Source of the DNA: Gamarada debralockiae
Taxonomy: Eukaryota; Ascomycota; Leotiomycetes; Helotiales; Hyphodiscaceae
Direction of reading: 5' to 3'
Assembly (NCBI GenBank): GCA_002803225.1
Contig: NXFV01000223.1
Location: 1-29,730, forward strand
DNA length: 29,730 nucleotides
Shown: in pieces, positions 19,840 through 29,686 of the stretch
Layout of the letters: each line of letters starts with the position of its first letter
How positions within the stretch are numbered: position 1 is the stretch's first letter
Notes under the pieces: generated by a model
Seen by the model: the letters and a program-made list of their open reading frames with translations, nothing else
Database searches by the model: none
Told to the model about the DNA's origin: nothing
Program-made: the position numbers and the translations under genes

Positions 19840-20878
19840 TCGCCTCGTCCCCCTCGCCTTCCCCTTCCATAATCCGCCCCACTGACCTCCATATACCTCT
19901 CCCTAAACACCTCCCAAAGCTCCCCATTCTTCTCCCCTCCTATCACCGGCCGTGAAAATTAGGGATCATTATCCTACCACGCCTCAATCGCCATCTCAAT
20001 ACCCCTCTCATCCATCTCAATACTCGCACATTGATTAAAATCCAACAACCCAAACCCAAACAAACCTCTCTTTTCTCCCTCTCCCCCTTCATCCTGCTTC
20101 TTCCCATCAACAACTTCATCCCCTCTACCCAAATCCAGCACAAACTCAACTTCCCTCCCACCAATCCTCGCTCCCCAATGCAAAATCGCCAACCCCTCAG
20201 CCACGGCCTCCACATATCATCTTCTATCTAGCTGAAACTCCTCCATCTTATCTAGCTTAATTGGAAATTACGTAGCGAGAACCCGGAACCCTGAGAGTAG
20301 GTTTGAGCACCCATATATATCCGTCAAAGACAGTCCCTATTCTCCCTCTCCTCTCTCTCGCGTTGTCTTTTCTCAAGGGGACAAAATTGCTCTAAAAGTG
20401 CATCTCTCATCTTTTCTGGTAACGGTAGGATTCTTTTCATGGCTAGAATTGGTGTGCGTTCCCTACTCCCTCGCACAATAGACAGTTTTGATTCTGGGAG
20501 ATAATGGCCGTATGACTTGTACCATTCGTCGTTGGAGGGTAGGATGAGAGAGTGGTAGACGGGCACGTGAGAGTCAAGAGTGCTGACGGAATGCGGATAC
20601 GAAGGTGCGGTGGTGCAGGAAATCGTTGAGTTGTTCTGCGTGTTTGGAGGGTTGTGGATGAGCCTTTTTGAGCGCGATGTTGGAAAGATTTCAGCGCATT
20701 GGCCGTGTCCTATTGATTCATCGGGGGTTGGTGGGAAGGCGGAGGAAAATGGGTACTCAAGAGCTATGGCGGTGGAGGCGCATGGGGACATGTAGGATTC
20801 GATAGAGGGGGGGCGGTTGAGTAGGGTAGGGTCTTTGGGTCGGAATCGGACGTGAGGGAGCTCTGCCTCCAGATACAT
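19840..20878 (-). pseudogene. Decayed DUF3669 (zinc-finger-associated) gene
   Basis: The minus strand carries, in order, the landmarks of fungal DUF3669 proteins. They are MKRILPLPEKMRDALLEQFC (about 20380-20440), NRDCL with RIYMG (about 20310), FSLRNFQL (about 20265) and YVEAVAEGLAILHWGA (about 20170-20215). VEFVLDLG (about 20130), GLLDFNQC (about 20040) and NDP with LWEVFRERYMEVS (about 19885-19970) follow. The frame is broken: TGA directly after NRDCL, a frameshift near 20250, TGA before YVEAV, and TAG and TAA around the NDP motif. The first 184 codons from 20878 are still open, so a truncated protein could be made, but the conserved C-terminal half is dead. The biochemical function of the family is unknown. 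Confidence 0.8.
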
Positions 20879-21098
20879 TTTTCAAACGTTCAAATCCTCT
20901 GAGCAATTCAAGTCTCAACAGCTTCCAGCAAATAAATAAAGTCCCCCAGGTATCCATCTAAAATGCGAAATAGCAATTAGAGAGGCATTTTGCTTAGAAA
21001 TGCAGAGGTGGAGGGACGAGAGAATTTTGGGGAGAAAGAACAGACATGGACAAGAATAAAGAACAGCAGGTTGTTAAACCTGAATTCTCACCTGTATG
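20879..21098. other. Short spacer between two pseudogenes
   Basis: No gene is seen. It would have carried the 5' part of the DUF3669 gene and now runs directly into a dispersed repeat. Confidence 0.4.
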
Positions 21099-21165
21099 AA
21101 ATCTGTTTCTGTCCGGAAAGGTGAGCAGGGCCACTTTGTCAGTAGTACTGGGTGAGGCGTAGGTG
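21099..21165 (+). repeat. Dispersed repeat copy B
   Basis: AAATCTGTTTCTG, then GGAAAGGTGAGCAGGGC and TGGGTGAG, match the core of the copies at 26820-26890 (+) and 8684-8760 (-), with more substitutions. It ends where GH5-like coding similarity begins. Confidence 0.75.
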
Positions 21166-21935
21166 GGAAGCATAAACTCTTACACAGGTCTCACCTACGC
21201 CGAAGACCCCACAGTCATCGGGTACGAAACCGGGAATGGTATAAAATGGGCCGATAAGAACGTGCCCAACGAATGGCCATGAGAAATCTGTGAGTTCGTC
21301 AAGAAACTCGGTACATCCCCTATTCGCAACTCCCTTATACCACTAATCGAAAACCCAGGTCCAAACAAACTCTGCATAGACGGCACGCACGGGGTGAACA
21401 GCACACACTTCGCCGTCGATGAAGCCGACATCTTTTCAAATCATTTCTACCCTCTGAACAACAGCATCCTCACTTCCGATATGGCAGCCGTTGAATCAGC
21501 AGATCGCATCTACCTCGCTGGTGAACTTGCATGGACAGGTGAAAACAGTGACAGCCTGGCGAGCCTTTTTGAATGTTGTTTTGAAGAGGCAGAACGAGAC
21601 TAAGCCGGTTCTAGCGGGGAGTTTGTTTTGGAGTTTAAGTTGGGTATGATGTTCGTGACTGTTTGGTGGGTTCTCTTTTTTTAAACTTTGGAAAAATTGA
21701 AGTCTGGGGAAGTGAGGGCAGAATGCTGATGAGAATACTGAACAGACGTACGTTAATCATGGAGATGGCCTGACGATGCAATACGGCAACCCGAATAACA
21801 CCGATAAGATCAATGGGCAGAACCAGCACAATCATGGAACATTATTTTGCTATGCAGAATATTACGGTGGATAGTTACTTGCCTGCTGTGGCGTGTCCGC
21901 ATAACTGTATGCCCGGGTATGGGCAGAGTACACAT
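21166..21935 (+). pseudogene. 5'-truncated GH5 mannanase-like glycoside hydrolase relic
   Basis: The plus strand begins mid-protein with INSYTGLTYAEDPTVIGYET and GN (the family's ETGNE, whose Glu is the acid/base, here ETGNG). KWADKNVPNEWP, DGTHG and FSNHFYPL follow, then the GELAWTGENSDSL segment, where Glu of GE(x)W is the second catalytic residue. After a frameshift near 21600 come KPVLAGSLFWSLSW, YVNHGDGLTMQYGNPNN and, shifted again, MEHYFAMQNITV and LPAVACP. This is the C-terminal half of a GH5 subfamily 7-like beta-mannanase homologue. The N-terminal half is absent, a TGA interrupts after NEWP, one catalytic-motif Glu reads Gly, and at least two frameshifts are present. It is not functional. 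The family call rests on the order and spacing of motifs. Confidence 0.75.
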
Positions 21936-21976
21936 ATTTGTAAAACAGTATTGTGTTGGATGAAAATGACAGGACA

Positions 21977-22980
21977 TCAAGAGATAACAATGAAAATATG
22001 ATATTGAATGATATCTTGCTCTGCTGTCAAATTGAAGGCAAGAAAACGTATTTTGAAGAAGGGATTAAGACATGACAGTGTAACGAGTCTGAAGCAGATC
22101 CAAGAACAATCGCCTGCAAATGTAACCACAGTACCAAATACGCCAACCATAATCCCAAGTCTGAAGAAGGCAAGAACCCAACCCAATTGATGACCAATAG
22201 CTAACCCAGTTCCCAAATACTCATATATGGGCCGCCAACGCCCCTCCTTCACCGTGAGGTGCTTACCCAAAGCTAAATCAAATCGCTTGATGACGCTAAA
22301 ACAACAAGAGCGAAGGTTATATATATCCGTTTGCCGAACTCCTCGTCCCTCCATCCCACTCCCATCAGCAATTATGACAAGAGGCAGAGTATGTTTTCAA
22401 TGTAGGGCTGCCATTCGTTAGCTCAGGATCTCCGTTTGTCCCATTCATATCGACTTGAACTTACGTTTCCAAGCCATAACCTGATTTACCCATTAGGGGC
22501 CAAGAATTGATCTTGGTAGTTGAGGGAACTCTACCCTTGACCCATATCTCCTGAGTATTTCCCATGTACCGTTGAAACCATTCTGACATTCCTAGCTGGC
22601 CAATATCTACGCGAGCAAGGAGTGTTCTTGTTTTCGCAGGACCATCCCCGACGTCCAAATAGATCTCAACGTGTTTACTCCGTCCTTTGACCTGAACCCG
22701 CTCGTAGTCTAAAATGGGATTAGTACAGGAATCCCAACCAAGGCTGTTCTTTTAACTCACAGCATTCTTCTTCCGCAGAAATCTCTTCTTTGGACAGCAC
22801 CTCTCGAAATGGATCGTACACAACGTGCCCTCCTTTTCTCTTTTGCCATCTCAGACCCATACCAATATTACTTACTGTTCTTACGCCCGTGAAATGGAAT
22901 AGTTGATGGTTGATGTGTTGCGGCCAGACTCGGAGAAAGAGTCGGAGGGATGCTGTGAGATAAAATGTGTGCCACGCAGG
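21977..22980 (-). CDS. Spliced hypothetical membrane protein, probably frameshifted
   Basis: The minus strand has an open exon (22761-22980; an internal ATG at 22860 is the first possible start). A 52-bp intron with GTGAGT donor and TACTAAT branch follows (22709-22760), then an exon of 244 bases (22465-22708). A 57-bp intron with GTAAGT donor, GAGCTAAC branch and GCAG acceptor follows (22408-22464). The next exon then reads only 14 codons before TGA at 22365. In another frame, coding-like sequence continues (LPLVIIADGSGMEGRG onward) to 21977 and ends with hydrophobic helices (YEYLGTGLAIGHQLGWVLAF and LGIMVGVFGTVVTFAG). A one-base frameshift near 22385 is the simplest reading; a non-standard acceptor near 22359 is the alternative. 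I do not recognise the family. The 5' end beyond 22980, where a TTGTAG acceptor lies, is unresolved. Confidence 0.45.
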
Positions 22981-24266
22981 CTACAAGGAGACAAAAGAAA
23001 TAATACCGAAGCTCGAAACTATCTCACGCATCGATGAATCAATTGATGTCAGAAAGGAGTCATCCCACAAGAATTGAAAGTGGACCACAACAGAACTGGG
23101 GGCACTTTATTGACAGATTCCTGAGAAAGCCTACCATGGCCAAAATAGCGGTGGCTGAATCACAACCATGCGTCAGGAGGCGACTTGTCGGGCAACAGTG
23201 TTCCCACACCAGATTGGGGGACGACCTCCTTAACAATGCACTGGGACCACACCATCAAGAAATGTGGCACTTGACCGAAAGGGCTGATTTCTGCAAATGC
23301 GTCAGGCGCTCTGCCCCTCAGGGCGTGTTCTAGAACATGGTCATTGGTCAGGCTGCCCAAAAGTCTGCCTCGCGACAGACCGCCTACGCAGCCACGTTGG
23401 TTCGTAATTTCTCCCAATCACTTATACCTTTCCAACACCCTCTGTCCCGAAGACAATTTCACTCTCTAGCTTTCAGATTTACAGCTAAGGGAGTCGCTTA
23501 CAATATCTTTGCTTCGTCAACCCCCTTCATCACTGACGCCTTCGTAGGTGCTCAGCCTCATGGCCAACTAAGACTTGGTAACAAGTCGTGGTATTCCTGT
23601 CCTGTCTTGTCTTTCTACATCACCCATATTCTTGCCCAACCCACCCACCTGGTGTTGTCATGCAAGGCTCGCAAGAAAGTCTTCCCGGCTCCCCCCGACG
23701 GGCTGCCCCCACAACCAAACTTATCTATGCCCGCCTCGTTCATATCACGTCGTTGACCTGCCTTGCGCCCGGGTTCTTTGTTGATACTGGCATACTTTTC
23801 GAAGTAGTCTCGTGAGTGAATAACTTTGCGATCATGCCCCAAGGTATTCTCAATCTGAAATGGGGTATTTTTTGGGGCCGGATGCGTAAGTACGGAGTAG
23901 CCTGTATTATTTCCTCCCTACTTAAGAGATTTTCTTTTTAGTTGGTGCAACAGTGGTGCCCAGTCATTGAGCTCTCTTCTTCGACTCTGCGGCTTATCAA
24001 TAAGTATGCAAGCCACTTCTTCAAGAGGGTGTGGGCAAAGCCTCCCCAAAATACCATGCAGCGACAGTGGAGCCTGATCATAGTGAGGCTCAGACCACAA
24101 ATTCACGAGCGTTCGAGTCTCGGGTCGTCGTGTTAGCCCAGCCTTGTCTCTTACCAAAATCCGGGGTTAAGTATTTATCATATTGAGAGGTTCTCCCTTA
24201 ATTTCTTGTCGTCCTACCTTGCATTGTTCACTCAATTGTCAAGTAGTATTATCCCCATATTTACTC
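22981..24266. other. Intergenic, no gene established
   Basis: Upstream exons of the 21977-22980 gene may lie in the first few hundred bases (minus strand), but I could not connect a frame to the acceptor at 22981. Open frames at 23034-23333 and 23337-23756 (+) show no domain. Bases from about 23950 to 24266 precede the phospholipase gene and should include its promoter. Confidence 0.4.
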
Positions 24267-26395
24267 ATGGCGAGCCGAAGTGAACGAATTGAGATGTCGG
24301 AAGTAGAGGCAGGCCCATCTACAAACCGCCCCTCGACCCCGAAAAGCCCTGCGTTAGAGTCTGCTGCTTCGAAGCGAAATTTGAATATCGAAAAATTCAA
24401 GCGTATGACGCAAGAAGTCGGGGCCACACTTTCGCCTCCAAGTAGCTCTAAGGGAGGAGATCTTCAAAGACCAAAGTCAATAAATGGACAGCATCTGCGA
24501 TTGTTCGGGAATGAGACATCGGGGTGGAACCAAAGCCCTACTCAAGGTGTATTTCCACCACGGAAGACTAAGCTGCATGAGTACAACAGGATATGGAGGA
24601 GAAACCACACTTTGAGTCTTGGTACGGCCTCCATAATTTACAGTTCTTCCTAAGCTAACATAGTCATAGATGGTGGAGGTGTTCGCGGATACTCGCAGCT
24701 GATTATCCTCAAGGCTTTGATGGACAAAGTGGCACGAATAGAACGAAGCAGACCTGACGAAGATGGCAACCCAGTCGAGTCGAGTTTTCACCCATGCTTC
24801 CCAGAGGATGAGAAGTCCGTCGTGCGGCCCAAAGAAAAACACAGAAGACGGAAAAGGATGAAGAAGGAAATTTCCACAAACGGTCAAACAAATGGCGATG
24901 CGGAGAAGAGTAATGGAAAAGGCAAAGAGGTAGAAAGGCAGTCCGAATCGGCTTTATCTGGAGAAGTCCAAGAAGAAGAGTTGGGTAAATTTTACCCATA
25001 TCACTACTTTGACTATATTGCAGGAACTAGTACAGGAGGGTACGTGACCTAGTTTCGTATCCCAACTGGAGTTTACGCATCACTGACTACCTTGCAGATT
25101 GAATGCGATTATGCTTGGGCGGCTTCGAATGAGCGTTGACGAATGCCTTAGTGGCTATGCTGACATGGCGAGCAAAGTTTTCGGGAGGCCTCGGTTTGCT
25201 TCCTATCGATGCTCCCCACTATTTTGGTTCTGTGCAAAGTATAGCAGCAACCGGCTCAGGGATGTGGTAAAAGATGTTGTTGATGAGCACCTGTGTGAGG
25301 GTGAAGGCTACATGTTGGCGATGAATAAAGAGATGTGCCGAACGTAAGTCCGCCTACTATGCACAGTTGCGTTCAACCTAAGAAAACTACAGGGTCGTAC
25401 TTGCAATAAAGAAGAACACCAACAACCACGAAATGGCACATCTTTTCCGAACATATGACCACCACCGGCGGAGGTTGCCAATCAACAGCCGCTCGGTCAG
25501 TCCGAATCCTAGACCTAATCCCCGGAATCCTGTGGAGCAAACTGGTCCAGCAGATTCGAGTCTTATTTGGGAAGTGGCGCGCGCAACTTCCGCTGCTCCT
25601 ACTTACTTCAACACCATTAAAATCGGAGAAGACGAATACGGCGATGCCGGATTCGGAGTGAACAATCCAAGCACCAGATTGTTTTGGGAAATCACCCAAA
25701 TGAACAACAACAATGTTTCTGCCAACGAGTTGTCAATAAGTATCGGGACAGGAATCTCGAGATTCACTCGATTTCAGACAGGGCTCTGGAGCAAACCCAT
25801 TGGCTGGATCAATGCTGCTAAGAAAGTCTCCACAGATTGTGAAGAGGTACATCTGGAAATGGAGCGATTTAGTAAGTCGCTTACCAATCACAAATACGTC
25901 CGCTTCAACGTACCGGAAAAGGCGACAGAAGGCGACCAAGAGCCTTCCAAATGGCAACACCTCAAGAAACGAGCGCGGAAGTTGTTTGGACACGGCGGAG
26001 AGCCATTAGATCGAGGACTTGGGAAAATCAAGCTGGATGAGTGGAAGTCGCGGGGTTGGTGGCGGAAAGAAAGCACACAGGAAGAAATCGAGCGTGTTAC
26101 GAAGGAGTACCTGAAGGATCCGGAGGTAGTCAAACAATTGAAAGAGATTGCAGAGATGATGGTGTCTCATAGAAGGGCGAGGGCGAGGACGGACAGATGG
26201 GAAACGTATGCGTTGGGAATCCGATACGAATGCCCAGTAACGTTTGAGCGGTGCCCGGATGATACTTGGACGGATGAGAGGGGTTTGAAGAGACATTTGG
26301 TGGAGGACCATGAGTATCATATGTTGGAGGGGACTTTGGAGCAGTCTTTGGAGCAGGCTTTGAGATGTGGGAAGTATTATGAGGATCATAACTAG
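24267..26395 (+). CDS. Patatin-like phospholipase, four exons
   Basis: Patatin-like enzymes are acyl hydrolases of phospholipids that use a Ser-Asp dyad. Exons 24267-24621, 24670-25039, 25098-25343 and 25393-26395 join to 657 residues. The oxyanion-hole motif DGGGVRGYS is at residues 119-127 and spans the first junction. The nucleophile elbow GTSTGG is at 237-242 (Ser239) and spans the second. The catalytic DAG is at 408-410 (the family's DGG/DGA position). The 118 residues between oxyanion motif and elbow include a Lys/Arg/Glu-rich low-complexity insert, longer than the few dozen residues usual for patatins. The C-terminus has C604/C611 and H625/H630 in a C2H2-like arrangement. Starts at 24267 or 24294 (MSEVEAG) are both possible. 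No signal peptide is seen, so a cytosolic or membrane-associated enzyme is likely. It appears intact. Confidence 0.88.
24622..24669 (+). other. Phospholipase intron 1
   Basis: GTACGG donor, AGCTAAC branch and CATAG acceptor, 48 bp, phase 1. Splicing creates the Asp of DGGGVRG. Confidence 0.9.
25040..25097 (+). other. Phospholipase intron 2
   Basis: GTACGT donor, CTGAC branch and TTGCAG acceptor, 58 bp, phase 2. It splits the last Gly codon of GTSTGG. Confidence 0.92.
25344..25392 (+). other. Phospholipase intron 3
   Basis: GTAAGT donor and CTACAG acceptor, 49 bp, phase 2, joining CRT to VVLAIKK. Confidence 0.88.
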
Positions 26396-26790
26396 GTACT
26401 TGCTTTCATTCCTTCTGCATAGTCTCTTGGATTTCTATTTCTTTTCTTGTCAAAACTGGATAGTGTCCATGCATAGATTTGTAATACTAGTTTTTCATAT
26501 GGGAAAAAGTGAGCTGGAAATAAGTGGCGTTGGGAATATTGTAATTAGCGAGGAGTTCGCAGAGTTCAAGCACAGTATGCTTTTAAGATACCCTAGTTGT
26601 ACAGTAGAACATGTATATAGAACAAAGAGCTTCAGTTTTTGAAAAGTATGATAAGGTGGTTTAACAGGGCTTTGATATTGGTACTTTAGATAGCCCTTAA
26701 TAGCACTGCTGACTAGAAGTGTTGTTCCCGCTCTGCGAAATCCGGTTTGGCTTATCTCGCTAGAACACTTGAAGATATTAAATAATATCT
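26396..26790. other. Phospholipase 3' flank, no gene seen
   Basis: This AT-rich sequence follows the TAG at 26393. It should contain the 3' UTR and polyadenylation site; nothing else is recognisable before the repeat begins at about 26791. Confidence 0.5.
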
Positions 26791-27015
26791 GGTTATCACA
26801 CGTTAATCCTAACTTAAAGAAAATCTGTTTCTGTTCGGAAAGGTGAGCAGGGCTGCTTTATCGGCAATATTGGGTGAGCTAAGGTAAGTAAGGGTGAGGT
26901 GTCGAATCAGACGATATTATATGGTAAAATCATGTATATTGATATATCTCTAAGGAAGGAAATATTGAAGGGTTGCTAGAACCCGAGATATGATAAATAA
27001 CCGTTGCCATAGCAA
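26791..27015 (+). repeat. Dispersed repeat copy C, longest copy (LTR-like)
   Basis: Its 5' part (26791-26900) matches 8684-8795 (minus) and its core 21099-21165. Its 3' part (about 26915-27015) matches 6680-6765 plus 7711-7740. It therefore joins in one unit what is split elsewhere. Its length of about 225 bp and TG start (26790-26791 region) fit a solo LTR, but no internal region or target duplication was established. Confidence 0.65.
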
Positions 27016-27711
27016 TTATCTGACGAGGCAAAGGTGGGAAGTGGTGAGCAGCAGTGCAATGACAACGATCTCAGACCTGCAATTGTCGGCTACGCAATGC
27101 CTTGGTATGGGAATAATTGATCGTCTGATGCAGAGATTGGAATTTCGAGTTACTTTACAGCCCAGATATCCAAGAAGAAGCCCTCTCTTTGACGCACCAA
27201 GCAAGGGAGGATATTGTTCGAAGACAAGCAACTAATATCACCATTGCATCGCCATTCCCTGTGGCAGCAATTTGACGTCTGCTACATAAGCGACCTCTGG
27301 TTGGAGATAGAATCGAAGGATGTGAAAGAAAGAGTATAGCTGCAGTATGCTCTTTCGATGTTGTTCGTCACAGTGAAGCAAAAAATCGGAAGATGTGGGT
27401 ACTTTTGCGAGATAATGGCTGGGCTACTGCACGGCGAAGTGGTCGTTGATAATTGGCTAGGCTACTGCGCGGTCCTTTTGCAAAGTGATTCGTTCATAAT
27501 TGGCTAGGCTACTGTGGCGCCTTTGTTAGTGCGTGCAGCTCAGTGGCGGATGTGGAAGGCTCCAACATCTATAATCCGAAAACCTCTCATCATCGCAGGT
27601 GAGTGTTCATACTTGAAATTTTGCTCTTGTTGCGAGGCCTTTCAGAGTATACCTACTTTCAAATCTCCACTCCAGCGATTTTTACCCCCCTAAAAGCCAA
27701 GTGTAGTCCGA
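27016..27711. other. Intergenic with a short tandem motif; promoter of Clr5 gene
   Basis: No gene is seen. The motif ATAATTGGCTAGGCTACTG is present at 27449 and 27496, and a variant lies at 27412. The last few hundred bases precede the ATG at 27712 and should hold its promoter. Confidence 0.45.
27412..27519 (+). repeat. Three copies of a ~24-bp motif
   Basis: Copies start at 27412, 27449 and 27496, with the core GGCTAGGCTACTG (first copy GGCTGGGCTACTG) followed by GC-rich bases. Spacings are 37 and 47 bp, so it is not a regular tandem array. Confidence 0.65.
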
Positions 27712-29476
27712 ATGGCTTCCCCGCCGTCAGCGGGATTTGCCTCAGAACCAAAGTCTCGCATCCATTCACAGGAAGAGTGGAATGCAAAGAAGTTCATACT
27801 CGCGGAACTTTACGAATCAAATACATTAAAGGATACAATGAAGATTATGGAACGTGATCATGGTTTTTTTGCAGCGTAAGATCGCCTACATACAAACCCT
27901 TCCGACACTTAGAAGGATGGCGTAGTAACTTTTCGCCAGGGAACGACAGTACAAGAGAAAAATTGCCAAGTGGGGCCTCGATAAGAATGTAAAGGGAACA
28001 GAAATGCTCCAGATTATTTGCAAAAAGGCAGAACGCAAATTTCTTCATGGCAAAGAAAGTACTTTCCGTCTGAGGAATCGCATCGTCAGGGGTGACAAGA
28101 TTAGTCGATATGGGAAGAGAAAGAAAATATTAGAATCGGGACTCTTGCGATTGAATGACGGCGAGGTCTTTGGTGAGTAGACTGTCGACCTCTGATATCG
28201 GTCTTCTAACTGCTAGATACTAGATACGCCCGCGGGTATAGCCTGTTATACGCCGCCCAATGGATATTCAATCAGCCCTGCGCTTTCTCCTCAAGTGCAA
28301 CAAATACCAAGTGAATACGACGCCGATGGTGTGTTAGCACTTATAGGTGTTGACCATGAACCTAGCATCGACCAAAACCCGAGGTCTATGCTACGCCCAC
28401 AGTGTCAAGACTTCTCTGTAGCACTGGGAAAAGTATGCCAGGATGAAATACCAGTTGTGGTTGCACCTCACCCTTCACGATTTATTATCCAATCTGATGT
28501 TATAACTCATGCCCTGCATAATATGACTTCCTCAGTTCCGGATCCACCATTTTTGGAGAAGGCGTTGAACGGCACTGATATCGCCCAGTCATTTCGTCCG
28601 TTGACTGGTGATACTACATCGAACATTCCCCCATTTATCTCATCGCCGCTCATCTCTAACAAGCCAATCCCCCTCCCACCCGACTCTGTCCGGCCCGAGA
28701 TTCTACATCTCCATCCTACTATTGAAGCGATGTTGGAACTAGGCTCAGAACAGAATTCAGTCGATAAGATATGGGAAACCTACATTTTTAGCGCGGAAAA
28801 CAACGGAAGCATGTGCATGACAGAGAATGGATACGAAAAACTTCCCACAGCCCTTGACTCCACACTCGGGTTAGCACATCCACAAGTTCTTCTAGCCACT
28901 CTCAAACTTTCGAAGCTGCTGATGGGCCAAAGACGTTACATAAGTGTCTCGAAGAACCTGTGGCAGCTCGCCGACGCCCGAAGGCAGATCGTTCAATTGA
29001 TTGATGAAACTACGGTCGAAGCTGTCAATACATTGGCCTCCCTTTTTACGACTCAAGGCCAGGAATTGGGATCCTACCAGATCCTCAACTTAATTGTCGA
29101 ATGCTTCTTGAAGGCGTCGCAGATGATGCATGGTGATATTTTCCGCCGAGTTGAGTGTCTCCGGGCCGAGATTTCGGAAATTGATCAATTGCGGAAGGCT
29201 GCTATGGAACATAAGTACTTCACGAAGGTTAAATGTATTAGCGTTTTAGGGAGGGAGAATATCAGGTCGTTGAATAGTATTTGTCAGGCGGTAGATGATC
29301 TCATCAATAGCGCCATTGCCGCGGCACTGGTGACACGAGGCTTTAGACTACAAGCCCGAAATGTCCAAGACAAAAACGAAGGTCATGCTAGAGAAGATTC
29401 GGAAGTGCTGGAAAAATTTCGCACAGGCCTCACTGTGTTAACTACATGGGATCGGGAATTTCGGGTTTTATACTAA
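27712..29476 (+). CDS. Clr5-domain protein, three exons
   Basis: Exons 27712-27875, 27940-28172 and 28224-29476 join to 549 residues. The N-terminal Clr5 domain (about residues 19-75) shows EEWNAKKFILAELYESNTL, then MERDHGFFA and, across the first junction, ERQYKRKIAKWGLDKN. This is the conserved aromatic/basic pattern named after the S. pombe heterochromatin factor Clr5. In filamentous fungi the domain occurs in many proteins of mostly unknown role, so a nuclear, DNA-associated function is only an inference. The remainder has Pro-rich linkers and a helical C-terminal region (about 340-549) without a domain I can name. Both introns have good donors and the frames join exactly. The first methionine of the domain frame (27712) is the chosen start. 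Appears intact. Confidence 0.82.
27876..27939 (+). other. Clr5 gene intron 1
   Basis: GTAAGA donor and CGCCAG acceptor, 64 bp, phase 2. Splicing restores the FFAAERQYKRK stretch of the Clr5 domain. Confidence 0.88.
28173..28223 (+). other. Clr5 gene intron 2
   Basis: GTGAGT donor, TTCTAAC branch and ACTAG acceptor, 51 bp, phase 1. It opens the long third exon. Confidence 0.88.
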
Positions 29477-29686
29477 TGATTATTGGGTGCTTAGGAATTG
29501 CAGATAGGCAGGGTTTGTATAGGTCTGATTAGCAAAGGGAGTTTTTAAGAATTCGATTCTGATTATAATTATTGTTGAGGTTAACTCGAGCGTGATTACA
29601 TGGTTATATAACGTGATAGACTGACTTTACGTTACGCCAACCTAGAGATTAAAAAAGAAATAATAAAAAGGCAAGTGATTAAAACC
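29477..29686. other. 3' flank of the Clr5 gene
   Basis: No gene is seen. This AT-rich sequence probably includes the 3' UTR. Confidence 0.5.

Noticed and set aside
23836..23877. GCCCCAA...TTGGGGC inverted repeat
   Set aside because: Seven-base arms separated by nearly 30 bases are expected by chance in a window this long, and no target duplication was seen.
24100..24140. GTTCGAGTC motif resembling a tRNA B box
   Set aside because: The flanking bases do not form a five-pair T stem, and no A box or cloverleaf is found at the right distance.
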